Source: a virus. Taken from it: DNA of 34,938 nt. A program made the translations under genes and the position numbers. This document shows positions 17,611 through 24,622 of this stretch, piece by piece (the first letter of the stretch is position 1; each line of letters opens with the position of its first letter). The notes beneath the pieces were generated by a model, which was not told the origin of the DNA, ran no database searches, and saw only the letters and a program-made list of their open reading frames with translations. The stretch spans positions 1 to 34,938 of IMG/VR virus record IMGVR_UViG_3300025687_000158; one strand, 5' to 3'.

Positions 17611-17931
17611 AACCATAATGATTCTATTGATATTCAAAACCTATTAAATGAATCTCTAACAGAAGAGCAAGAAGCTGCAATTGACAATGCAATTTCTAAG
17701 ATCATGGAAGAACATGAAAACGGTAGAGATCTTGAAGAAATTATGGAGGAAATTGTAAATGAAGGTATTTTAGGTTCTGTCTTAGGAGGTCTTACTGGTT
17801 TTGCTTTAGGTAAAGCTGTAGGTGGAGCTATTGCAAAAGTATTAGGAATTGAAAAAGGCGCTCTTTATGATCTTTTAACCAGTCGATTAGTTGGTGCTGC
17901 ATTAGGTGCGGTATTAGGTAAGAGGCTATAA
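17581..17931 (+). CDS. Glycine-zipper internal head protein candidate with capsid targeting sequence
   Basis: A 116-residue protein in three parts. Residues 1-10 (MKTFKDYLTE) match the capsid targeting sequence of T4 internal proteins (MKTYQEFIAE, from memory) at most positions, including the final prohead-protease type site L-T-E. Residues 11-60 are acidic and helical (E-E-Q-E-A-A-I-D-N-A-I) with further possible cut sites L-N-E (23-25) and V-N-E (59-61). Residues 62-116 are hydrophobic and Gly-rich at regular spacing (G-S-V-L-G-G-L-T-G-F-A-L-G-K-A-V-G-G-A, then G-A-A-L-G-A-V-L-G-K), a glycine zipper that can insert in membranes. Packaging in the head and a membrane role during DNA entry are inferences. 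A clear AAGGA lies 5 bases before the ATG. Confidence 0.65.
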   Translation: MKTFKDYLTENHNDSIDIQNLLNESLTEEQEAAIDNAISKIMEEHENGRDLEEIMEEIVNEGILGSVLGGLTGFALGKAVGGAIAKVLGIEKGALYDLLTSRLVGAALGAVLGKRL

Positions 17932-17941
17932 TTTAATTAAT

Positions 17942-18595
17942 GTGACTTACATAGGAATAGACTTTTCTCTTAATAGCCCAGCTGTATGTATTCAGGATAA
18001 CAAAGGGAATTACAAATTTATCTCATTCTTTAATTTTGGAAATCGTTTATGGGATTCTGAAAAAATGCCAAAGGCGTTCAGCTTACATAAGGAGTTATCA
18101 GATGATAACACTATTTTAGCAATACCGTATAATAGAGAAGTTGATAGCAAAGAATTTCTCATAAGAGAAAGACAGAAACTTAATGACGGTTCTGCTATAG
18201 CCGAGCTTATGTCAAATATTCTTGTAACTTTTTGTGGAACGCAGAATGTTACAATTGGTCTGGAAGGTTTCTCTTATGGATCTACCGGTAACTCTTTTAT
18301 TGATATTGTTCAGTACAATACATTCTTAAGAAATGAATTACTCCAAGCATATGGGTCAGAAAAGATAAATGTTTTTCAACCATCTCATGTTAAGAAATTA
18401 GCAGGCAAAGGAAATGCAAATAAACACTACATGGTTAAGGCATTTCAGGATGATGTCCTTAATGATAAAGATCTAAGGAATACAAAATTATGGAAATGGT
18501 GTAAAGGAAAGGACTTTTCGGAAAAGATTCCAAAACCATTAGATGATCTTGTAGATTCATACTTTATACTTAAATCTATACAAGCTAACCAATAA
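17942..18595 (+). CDS. RuvC-like Holliday junction resolvase/endonuclease
   Basis: A 217-residue RNase H-fold nuclease of the RuvC type. It should cut branched DNA, resolving recombination or replication junctions before packaging. Visible motifs: G-I-D-F-S with the first acidic residue D7; I-G-L-E-G-F-S-Y-G with E108; the P-S-H-V-K-K-L-A-G-K-G-N-A-N-K segment (147-161), very like the conserved RuvC/Crossover junction nuclease pattern before the last motif; and D-D-L-V-D-S-Y (D201, D202, D205). All four acidic positions expected for two-metal catalysis are present. The start is GTG: the frame has no ATG upstream and starting later would remove D7. T4 uses the unrelated gp49 endonuclease VII for this job. 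Confidence 0.8.
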   Translation: MTYIGIDFSLNSPAVCIQDNKGNYKFISFFNFGNRLWDSEKMPKAFSLHKELSDDNTILAIPYNREVDSKEFLIRERQKLNDGSAIAELMSNILVTFCGTQNVTIGLEGFSYGSTGNSFIDIVQYNTFLRNELLQAYGSEKINVFQPSHVKKLAGKGNANKHYMVKAFQDDVLNDKDLRNTKLWKWCKGKDFSEKIPKPLDDLVDSYFILKSIQANQ

Positions 18596-18598
18596 ATA
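18591..18598 (+). promoter_or_regulatory. Late-promoter-like element AATAAATA
   Basis: AATAAATA spans the stop codon of the resolvase gene, 63 bases before the ATG of the co-chaperonin gene at 18662. The longer gap makes it a more plausible promoter than the copies lying 5-8 bases before an ATG. Confidence 0.35.
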
Positions 18599-18661
18599 CT
18601 ATTCTTTCAATCAATCAGTTAAATTTTATATTGTAGATCCAGAAATTAGTTTCAGCTATTT

Positions 18662-18958
18662 ATGATAAAAGCGATAAAAAATAGAATACTTCTTAAAAAA
18701 GATGAGCAACCAGATAAAATTGGTTTAATCTATGTACCTAAACTAGAAGGTCAGCATGCACCCCCCTACTCTGGCATTATCTTATCAGTAGGTCCTGATA
18801 TAGAAGATCCTGATTATGAAGAAGGTTTGAGAGTCATATTTCATGATTTAGCAGGTACTGAATTTGAAGTAAATGGAGAAAAGATTTTTAGTATCAGGGA
18901 TACTGACGTGACTGCAATAATTTTTGATAAAATATCTAAACCTACTGAAACTAAGTAG
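18662..18958 (+). CDS. GroES/gp31-like co-chaperonin
   Basis: A 98-residue protein with the length and layout of the Cpn10 family (GroES 97 aa; T4 gp31 111 aa). It starts I-K-A-I-K-N-R-I-L-L-K-K-D-E, equal to the GroES first strand (R-V-L-V-K-R-x-E). The mobile loop region is P-D-K-I-G-L-I-Y-V-P-K, with G-L-I-Y-V in place of the hydrophobic G-G-I-V-L tripeptide area that binds GroEL. Then Y-S-G-I-I-L-S-V-G-P-D matches G-x-V-x-A-V-G-x-G, followed by V-I-F-H-D-L-A-G-T-E-F-E and a D-V-T-A-I-I end. It would cap the host GroEL for folding of phage proteins, as gp31 does for the T4 major capsid protein. No GroEL is in this window. Confidence 0.85.
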   Translation: MIKAIKNRILLKKDEQPDKIGLIYVPKLEGQHAPPYSGIILSVGPDIEDPDYEEGLRVIFHDLAGTEFEVNGEKIFSIRDTDVTAIIFDKISKPTETK

Positions 18959-18964
18959 GGATTT

Positions 18965-18974
18965 GGATATATAA
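18965..18974 (+). promoter_or_regulatory. Candidate promoter element GGATATATAA
   Basis: GGATATATAA lies right after the co-chaperonin stop codon and 146 bases before the gp32-like gene. It matches the element at 23282-23291 exactly over ten bases. If active, it starts a long leader for gp32 mRNA. Confidence 0.4.
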
Positions 18975-19120
18975 TTAACAAAGGAACTGATTATTCAGGG
19001 ACTTTTAAACTGGCACTAACAAGGCAAAGTATTATTGGCAATTCCCGGGCACGCAAATAGGCAATGCTAAGTTAGGCTTTTAATAAACAAAAGTTAAACT
19101 TAAAAAAAAGGCAAAGTAAA
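18975..19120 (+). promoter_or_regulatory. Structured leader of the gp32-like gene
   Basis: A 146-base non-coding stretch before gp32, the longest leader in the window. Near its end a long hairpin can form: AAGTT (19069-19073) with AACTT (19097-19101) and CTTTT (19077-19081) with AAAAG (19089-19093), joined by two G-U pairs and one A-A mismatch, loop AATAAAC. An A-rich single-stranded tract (19102-19109) follows, then the ATG at 19121. AAGGCAAAGTA occurs twice, at 19021-19031 and at 19108-19118 next to the start codon. T4 gp32 represses its own translation by binding a leader with a pseudoknot and an unstructured A/U-rich tract, so autoregulation here is plausible but inferred. Confidence 0.45.
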
Positions 19121-20020
19121 ATGGCAAATGAATTTGACATCTTCAGTGTTAGCGTCAATGACCTAGACACTGGCGACAGAGAAAGATCCGGTGGATCTGA
19201 CCTCTACACTCCAAAACCCGATCAGGGTCAAGACGGTACTTACCGTTCTCTAATTAGGTTCCTACCTAATATTAAAAATCCACGCAAACCTTTCGTTCGT
19301 AAATTCGTCTATTGGTTGGAAGACCGTGACGGAAATGGTTTCTATGCTGACTCACCATCAACAGTTGGAGAAAAATGTCCAGTACAGGATATGTTCTTTA
19401 AACTTCGTAACAGTGAATCTGCTGTAGATAAAAAGATGTCCGAAAGTCTAAAGCGTAGAGAAGTATTCTATGCATTGGTTCAAATCGTTAAGGATCCACA
19501 AAATCGTGATCTTGAAGGTCAAGTCAAAGTATTCAAATTTGGATATAAGATTAAGGCTAAGATTGATGAAGAATTGAATCCACAATTCGATGAACCAACT
19601 CAAGTATTTGATCCGTTTGAAGGTAAGAACTTTGAATTGGTAATTTCAAAGAAAGGTGGTTATCCTAACTATGATTCTTGTAAATTCCAAGGTTCTCGTT
19701 CTGCAATGGCAATCAATGGAGAAAATGTAACCGATTCTGATGAAGGTCGTAAGGCAATCCTTGAATTCTTAAAAGATGCCCCTGATCTTGGTAATTTTGA
19801 TTACAAATCATGGAACGATGAAACTCGTAACAAGGTAATGAACATCCTTTCTCAATATAGCTCGCCGGGAGCTTCTATTGAAACTGTTATGCGTAAGTCT
19901 GAACCTACACCTGCACCTAAGAAAGTTGAAAAAGCTGCTGAGGCAGTAGCTGAAGAAACCACTGAAGCTGCCCCTGGCGGAGATGACTTTGATGATTTCA
20001 TTAACGGATTAGATCTCTAA
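19121..20020 (+). CDS. 32: gp32-like single-stranded DNA-binding protein
   Basis: A 299-residue protein (T4 gp32: 301) that aligns along its length by eye with gp32: S-L-I-R-F-L-P (T4 A-V-I-R-F-L-P), I-V-K-D-P-Q-N with E-G-Q-V-K-V-F-K-F-G-Y-K-I (T4 V-V-K-D-P, E-G-K-V-F-K-Y-R-F-G-K-K-I), F-E-G-K-N-F-E-L-V-I with G-Y-P-N-Y-D-S-C-K-F (T4 W-E-G-A-N-F-V-L-K-V, G-F-S-N-Y-D-E-S-K-F), and an acidic tail D-D-F-D-D-F-I-N-G-L like the T4 interaction tail. The zinc site of T4 (His plus three Cys) is missing: only C86 remains where T4 has C-P-V-C. Arginine codons are mostly CGT, unlike neighbouring genes that favour AGA, suggesting very high expression. It coats ssDNA and organises replication and recombination. 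Confidence 0.85.
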   Translation: MANEFDIFSVSVNDLDTGDRERSGGSDLYTPKPDQGQDGTYRSLIRFLPNIKNPRKPFVRKFVYWLEDRDGNGFYADSPSTVGEKCPVQDMFFKLRNSESAVDKKMSESLKRREVFYALVQIVKDPQNRDLEGQVKVFKFGYKIKAKIDEELNPQFDEPTQVFDPFEGKNFELVISKKGGYPNYDSCKFQGSRSAMAINGENVTDSDEGRKAILEFLKDAPDLGNFDYKSWNDETRNKVMNILSQYSSPGASIETVMRKSEPTPAPKKVEKAAEAVAEETTEAAPGGDDFDDFINGLDL

Positions 20021-20024
20021 TCTT

Positions 20025-21095
20025 ATGGCAACAGAAGTTAATATTTCTTCTGAGATGAAGACTCGGATTATCGATAAGGTAGTCCGAGTCCTTCATCATA
20101 GCCATTCTCATCCTGAAAAAAGAAGGCCTTTAGAAAGTAGAGATAGGTTAAATTTTGCATGCCCGTATTGTGGAGATTCAACTTCTAACCCTCGAAAGAA
20201 AAGAGGTAATCTTTATTGGAATGATCTGTATATTCATTGTTACAACTGCTCTGCTCACGTTTCTTTGGATGTATTTTTAAAGGATCATAATTTAAACTTT
20301 GAAGGAGAAGATCGTGTTGAAGTATTAAATTACATCAAAGAAAATAAAAGAAACTTTTCGTTTGGTGAAAGCTTAGATTTTTATCTTTTTGATAAAGCAA
20401 AAGAATTGGCATTAACCTTTGATGAACTTGCGTTAGGATTTAACATCTATCCAATTAACTCTCTAACATATAGAGCTTATCCATATCTTAAGAGTAGATT
20501 ACTTCATCATAAGTCTGGTCATTTTGCATATGATCCTCGTCGAAAAGAATTATATGTTTTTAACCTTACGCCTGAAGGTAAGATACTTGGTTTTCAAACT
20601 AGGGATCTTGAAGGTAATGGTCCTAAATATAAAACATGGAACATACAAAGAATCTATGATAGATTAAAGAAGCCTCTTGAATTATCCGATGATGAAATTG
20701 ATAATCTTAATAAGATATCAATGTTATTTGGAATCTTAACTGCTGATTTTAGTAGAGACTTTACAATATTTGAAGGTCCAATTGATTCTATGTTTATGAC
20801 CAACTCCATCGGATTAACAGGCGTTAAAAAACAGATCGTTGAATTTAATGAAATTCCAACCGCTAGGTATTTCTTTGATAATGATATTGAAGGTAAAACA
20901 CGAATGATTGAAAAACTTAAATCTGGGCAGTATGTATTTATGTGGGATAAGTTTTTAAAGGATTATTCAATACCTTCAAAAAAGGTAAAGGACTTAAATG
21001 ACTTAGTTAAATATGAGTATACTAATCGTACTGGGTGCCTTAAAGAGATAGATAGATATTTTACAAATAACCATTTAGACATTATCTTTATATGA
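20025..21095 (+). CDS. 61: DNA primase, gp61-like
   Basis: A 356-residue DnaG-type primase (T4 gp61: 342). It makes RNA primers for lagging-strand synthesis. The N-terminal zinc ribbon has C46-P-Y-C49 and C72-Y-N-C75; the surrounding C-P-Y-C-G-D-S and I-H-C-Y-N-C match T4 gp61 C-P-V-C-G-D-S and I-H-C-Y-N-C. The TOPRIM domain has the acidic motif T-I-F-E-G-P-I-D-S near residue 248 and F-F-D-N-D-I-E-G-K near 284. It lies 4 bases after gp32 and its TGA stop overlaps the next ATG (ATGA). The gp41-type helicase is not in this window. Confidence 0.85.
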   Translation: MATEVNISSEMKTRIIDKVVRVLHHSHSHPEKRRPLESRDRLNFACPYCGDSTSNPRKKRGNLYWNDLYIHCYNCSAHVSLDVFLKDHNLNFEGEDRVEVLNYIKENKRNFSFGESLDFYLFDKAKELALTFDELALGFNIYPINSLTYRAYPYLKSRLLHHKSGHFAYDPRRKELYVFNLTPEGKILGFQTRDLEGNGPKYKTWNIQRIYDRLKKPLELSDDEIDNLNKISMLFGILTADFSRDFTIFEGPIDSMFMTNSIGLTGVKKQIVEFNEIPTARYFFDNDIEGKTRMIEKLKSGQYVFMWDKFLKDYSIPSKKVKDLNDLVKYEYTNRTGCLKEIDRYFTNNHLDIIFI

Positions 21096-21124
21096 TTAAG
21101 AACTTTGTAAATTTCATAAATGAA
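21092..21124 (+). other. Capsid targeting sequence-like N-terminal peptide
   Basis: Encodes MIKNFVNFINE, with the phenylalanine pair and I-N-E ending shared with MKTFKDYLTE at 17581. One extra residue follows the Met. Confidence 0.4.
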
Positions 21125-21304
21125 CAATTTGATGATTTCTATGATGACTTTGAAACCAGTCAAAAAAAGATTAAGCTGTTTACAAAGTTTACAAAGAGTG
21201 ATCTAGATCATAAAGAAAAAGGTATTAAAATTGATACGCCTAAAAAAAGGTTTCAACCTAAAATAAGGGTTATGTCTAAACAATCTGATAAAGGAATATT
21301 CTAA
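21092..21304 (+). CDS. Small basic protein with capsid targeting-like N-terminus (70 aa)
   Basis: A 70-residue protein between primase and UvsY, overlapping both (ATGA and TAATG). The N-terminus MIKNFVNFINE has the F-x-x-F-I-x-E pattern of the capsid targeting peptides elsewhere in this window. The rest begins acidic and aromatic (F-D-D-F-Y-D-D-F-E) and becomes Lys-rich (K-K-R-F-Q-P-K-I-R-V). No known family was recognised. Either it is an internal head protein embedded in the replication operon, or the N-terminal similarity is a chance helix. Confidence 0.55.
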   Translation: MIKNFVNFINEQFDDFYDDFETSQKKIKLFTKFTKSDLDHKEKGIKIDTPKKRFQPKIRVMSKQSDKGIF

Positions 21305-21753
21305 TGGCATTTGATGATACACAAATAAAACAGGCTAATGAAGAATTAGAAACTAGATTAGCCACCGATCGTATAGATTGGAAAAATAAAATCAATGACC
21401 TTGTTCATAAGATTAAGAATATGAATGATCTAGCTGAATGTCAGGTTAATATGTTATCTTATCGGCAAATCCTTTTGGATAAAGTTACTGATTTTAAGAC
21501 CATGATATATAAAAGGAACGCCACGTGGGAAAGGTATTACCGCCAACAATATCGAGAGTATACTCTTAACTATGACGTTAAACTAACAAGTGGAGAAAAA
21601 CATCAATTCATTAAGGCAGACTTATCTGCATTAAGAACACAAATAGATATGCTTCAGTCACATGTTGATTATTACTATGAATGTATTAAGACATTAGATA
21701 ATATGGCATTTGCTATTCGTAACCGTATAAGATTAGATGACCAACAACAATAA
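21304..21753 (+). CDS. uvsY: UvsY-like recombination mediator
   Basis: A 149-residue, strongly helical protein (T4 UvsY: 137). The C-terminal half follows the T4 pattern: a tyrosine-rich segment (Y-Y-R-Q-Q-Y-R-E-Y), then a Glu/Lys stretch with K-A-D-L-S-A-L-R-T-Q-I-D-M-L (T4 L-S-A-D-K-D-V-L-K-V-D-T-S-L), and an ending A-F-A-I-R-N-R-I (T4 G-F-A-I-K-H-I). Immediate position before UvsW, as in T4, supports the call. UvsY loads the UvsX recombinase on gp32-coated ssDNA. Both ends show TAATG overlaps, indicating translational coupling. UvsX is outside the window. Confidence 0.75.
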   Translation: MAFDDTQIKQANEELETRLATDRIDWKNKINDLVHKIKNMNDLAECQVNMLSYRQILLDKVTDFKTMIYKRNATWERYYRQQYREYTLNYDVKLTSGEKHQFIKADLSALRTQIDMLQSHVDYYYECIKTLDNMAFAIRNRIRLDDQQQ

Positions 21754-23255
21754 TGGAACTTTCGCTCTCTGATAATAAAAAGTTTTTAGTTATTGATTCA
21801 TGTACCGAACTGGAATATGAACAGCTAAAAAGTAGCTTAACTAAAAAGATTGAAGGATGGAGATTCCACCCTTTAGTTAAAAAGAGAGTGTGGGATGGAA
21901 ATATTTCCTTCATTAAAAGAAATAAAATTCCAGCAGGTCTTTGGAAGGAAGTAATAGACATCTGTAAGGAATATGATTTAAAGTATAGCCTAAATGGAAT
22001 TACCGAGATATTTGATACCGGAATTAAGGAATCAGATTTCTTAGAATGGGTTGATGATTTCTTTGCAGATTCTGATATTAAACCAAGGGACTATCAAGTT
22101 GATGCGGCATTTAAGATTTTAAGATACCGCCGCTGTCTTGCTGAATTAGCAACATCTGCAGGTAAAACTCTAATCTCTTTTATGGTTGTTGCATATATGA
22201 TGGAACAGTTAGGTATTAAAAAGATCTTAATGATTGTACCTAATGTTAGTTTGGTTGTGCAGGCAACTGGAGATTTTGAACAATACAATAAAAGTAGGGT
22301 TCCTATTAGGATCCAACAGATATATGCTGGTGTTAAGATACGAAAAAGCTCTAACATTGTTATTGGTACTTATCAATCTTTAACTAAAAAGGATGAAGAA
22401 TATTTTCAACAATTTGATGCTGTCTTTGTAGATGAAACCCATAAAGCAAAAGCTAATTCAATTCAAAAGATTATGGATATGTGTTGGCATTGTGATTACC
22501 GGTTTGGTCTTAGCGGTACTATTCCTAAAAGAGGTACTGTAAATAGATTAAGTCTTATGTCGGCAATGGGACCTCTTGTTACTCAGGTTAAGGCTAATTA
22601 TTTACAGGATGAAGGTCATATTGCAAAATGTAAAGTTTTACAGATACACATGGATTATGCAACCAATGAACAAAAAGAAGCATTCTCTAGTTTATCAAAA
22701 AATCCTTATGACCGCCAAAAATTGTTTAGCTTAGAACAAAACTTTATTAATCAAAGTGATAAGAGATTAGATTTTGTATGTAATGTAATTAAAAAATCAA
22801 CCTCAAACTCTTTGGTTCTATTTCATAAAATTGCATACGGTGAAAGGCTATATCAAAAATTAAGAGAAATTACAGATAAGAAAATTTATTATGTAGATGG
22901 TTCTGTTAATGCTGATATTAGAGAAGAGTTTAAAAAGAGAATGGAAAAGAATGATGATGTTATAATTGTAGCATCATACGGTACATTCTCCACTGGTATT
23001 TCAATTAAAAACATTCATAATATCTTTTTTACCGAATCATTTAAGTCCGAGGTAATTATAAGACAGTCAATTGGCCGTGGTTTAAGAAAACATGCATCAA
23101 AAGATACTGTAAAGATTTATGACTTTATTGATGATTTTAGATATAAAACAGACGATCATGATTGGTTAAACTATATTTACCGTCATGGTATGTCCAGACG
23201 AAACATATACAAGGAAGAGAAATTTCCATTTACGGTTCAAAATATTAGATTCTAA
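21753..23255 (+). CDS. uvsW: UvsW-like DNA/RNA helicase
   Basis: A 500-residue superfamily 2 helicase (T4 UvsW: about 500). The N-terminal DNA-binding part has K-R-V-W-D-G-N-I-S (T4 Y-G-N-W-D-G-R-I-R). Helicase motifs: Q-like P-R-D-Y-Q (111-115), Walker A A-T-S-A-G-K-T-L (133-140), D-E-T-H (227-230), G-L-S-G-T (252-256), the strongly conserved I-I-V-A-S-Y-G-T-F-S-T-G-I-S-I-K-N and motif VI Q-S-I-G-R-G-L-R-K-H, nearly identical to T4. It unwinds R-loops and branched DNA and drives fork regression and the switch to recombination-dependent replication. It ends the gp32-61-uvsY-uvsW operon. Confidence 0.92.
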   Translation: MELSLSDNKKFLVIDSCTELEYEQLKSSLTKKIEGWRFHPLVKKRVWDGNISFIKRNKIPAGLWKEVIDICKEYDLKYSLNGITEIFDTGIKESDFLEWVDDFFADSDIKPRDYQVDAAFKILRYRRCLAELATSAGKTLISFMVVAYMMEQLGIKKILMIVPNVSLVVQATGDFEQYNKSRVPIRIQQIYAGVKIRKSSNIVIGTYQSLTKKDEEYFQQFDAVFVDETHKAKANSIQKIMDMCWHCDYRFGLSGTIPKRGTVNRLSLMSAMGPLVTQVKANYLQDEGHIAKCKVLQIHMDYATNEQKEAFSSLSKNPYDRQKLFSLEQNFINQSDKRLDFVCNVIKKSTSNSLVLFHKIAYGERLYQKLREITDKKIYYVDGSVNADIREEFKKRMEKNDDVIIVASYGTFSTGISIKNIHNIFFTESFKSEVIIRQSIGRGLRKHASKDTVKIYDFIDDFRYKTDDHDWLNYIYRHGMSRRNIYKEEKFPFTVQNIRF

Positions 23256-23273
23256 TATGTAATATCTTTCTTG

Positions 23274-23294
23274 ATGTACATGGATATATAAAAA
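23274..23294 (+). promoter_or_regulatory. Candidate promoter ahead of the acidic protein
   Basis: ACATGGATATATAAAA here and ACATGAATATATAAAA at 26207-26222 agree over 16 bases with one difference. Both lie in intergenic gaps 20-25 bases before an ATG (23318 and 26243), and the second follows a terminator. This is the best-supported promoter-like element of the ATATATAA class in the window. Confidence 0.45.
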
Positions 23295-23317
23295 AAGAAC
23301 AAAAAAAGAAATTTATA

Positions 23318-24610
23318 ATGAAGCCTATCAAAAAGTTTTCAACGATTTCAACTGGTGCTACAAAAAGTGCCGACTCTATTTTGGAATCTGCAAGCCTTAG
23401 CCCAGAAGCATTAGCTGAACTCGTTCAGAAATTGGGTTACAATAACATTGAAGAAGTTAAAAAAGAAAAAGCTCTTCTTTCAAAATTAGAAGCCCTTCTT
23501 AAGGAATTTGCCCCTAAAGATGATGTTAGCGAAGATGACGCTGAAGATATCGAAGATGAGGTATTAAAAATGGGAGAACCTAAATCATTGGAAGATGAGG
23601 AAGGTGCAAAAGAAGAAGATAAAGAAGCTGGAGCTCCCGGTGAAGTTGCTGAAGAAGATGAGGAAGCTTCTGAAATTGAAAAAGAAGTCGAAGACGACGA
23701 AGACGACGAAGACGACGATGAGTCTGATAGAATAGAAAAGGACACTGTAGAAATGGGTGAGCCTGAAGAAAAGGAAGAAGAAGAAGGTGAAGAGGTTGTT
23801 ACCGATGATCAACCTATTACTGATGAAGTACCTGAAGAAGGCGACGATGAAGAATCTGGCGAAGAGATTGAAAAAGAAGAAGAATCAGAAGAAAAGCCTG
23901 TTGCCAAAAGAAGGATCATGACCTTTGAAGATTTCTGTACCGAAAAGGAAGTTACGGTTAATAAGAATGTTAGTTACCGTGATGATGAAGAAGAAGAAGA
24001 TTATGCTGTACCTGTAGCTGATTCTGAAGAAGTTGAAGTTGAAGCTGATGAAGAAATTGAGGAAGAGGTAAAAACAACTTCATCTATTAAATCTTTCTCT
24101 ACATTTGTATCTGAAGCATATTTATCTGAAGAAGCTGATAATGGTCCTGAGTTAACTGAAGAAACTCCTGATGAAAATGGTATTGCTATTAAGATTGCAA
24201 AAGGTGACGGTCCTGAAACTGCCGCTGGTATTGCAGGTGATATTATGAATATGGGTAAGGTAAAGAAGGAAGATGAAAAGGACGGAGAAGCATTGGTTAC
24301 TAAAGATCAACCAATTACTAAAGTTCCTGAAACTTCAAAGGACGAACCTAATGTTCAAGGTACTGTTGTTGTAAAAGAGGAAGAAGAAGTTGAAGCCGAA
24401 GAGGAAGAAACTGTTGAAGAAGCTAAAGTATCAGAAAAAGAAATTAAGTCCGATGCTGAATTTGAAGAATATGCAACCGAAATTCTGAAAAATGCACATG
24501 GCGACAAATTTGATGAAGCTAAAGCAAAAGAAGTTATTGACGGTTTAAAATCTAAATATAGCGGAGATTATGGCGCTATGGTTGGGGCATTACAATCTTC
24601 AATGGGATAA
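23318..24610 (+). CDS. Highly acidic repetitive protein, internal head/prohead core candidate (430 aa)
   Basis: A 430-residue protein dominated by Glu and Asp (residues 67-250 and 315-375). A module recurs in imperfect form: E-V-L-K-M-G-E-P (81-88), D-T-V-E-M-G-E-P (142-149) followed by T-D-D-Q-P-I-T-D-E-V-P-E (162-173), and D-I-M-N-M-G-K (308-314) followed by T-K-D-Q-P-I-T-K-V-P-E (328-338). Two segments resemble capsid targeting peptides: M-T-F-E-D-F-C-T-E (201-209) and K-S-F-S-T-F-V-S-E (258-266), the latter followed by L-S-E. The last 60 residues are a folded-looking helical domain (A-T-E-I-L-K-N-A-H-G, then Y-S-G-D-Y-G-A-M-V-G-A-L). T4 gp67 and gp22 are acidic scaffold/internal proteins, so a prohead core role is plausible; no sequence match to them was seen. 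Confidence 0.6.
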   Translation: MKPIKKFSTISTGATKSADSILESASLSPEALAELVQKLGYNNIEEVKKEKALLSKLEALLKEFAPKDDVSEDDAEDIEDEVLKMGEPKSLEDEEGAKEEDKEAGAPGEVAEEDEEASEIEKEVEDDEDDEDDDESDRIEKDTVEMGEPEEKEEEEGEEVVTDDQPITDEVPEEGDDEESGEEIEKEEESEEKPVAKRRIMTFEDFCTEKEVTVNKNVSYRDDEEEEDYAVPVADSEEVEVEADEEIEEEVKTTSSIKSFSTFVSEAYLSEEADNGPELTEETPDENGIAIKIAKGDGPETAAGIAGDIMNMGKVKKEDEKDGEALVTKDQPITKVPETSKDEPNVQGTVVVKEEEEVEAEEEETVEEAKVSEKEIKSDAEFEEYATEILKNAHGDKFDEAKAKEVIDGLKSKYSGDYGAMVGALQSSMG

Positions 24611-24621
24611 TAAATTTATTA
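24608..24621 (+). repeat. 14-bp perfect palindrome before the ligase-like gene
   Basis: TAATAAATTTATTA is a perfect palindrome that begins on the stop codon of the acidic protein gene and ends one base before the ATG at 24623. It could be an operator or a weak RNA hairpin. In AT-rich DNA a chance origin is quite possible. Confidence 0.3.
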
Positions 24622-24622
24622 C

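Noticed and set aside
17933-17940. TTAATTAA palindrome between two genes
   Set aside because: Only 8 bases in an AT-rich gap; expected by chance.
18596-18661. tRNA or small RNA in the gap before the co-chaperonin gene
   Set aside because: No cloverleaf or stable hairpin could be found by eye, and the gap is too short for a tRNA.
23437-23812. Two reverse-strand frames with poly-Ser or poly-Phe
   Set aside because: They are the complement of GAA/GAT/GAC-rich acidic codons of the 430-aa protein. Low complexity explains the open frames.
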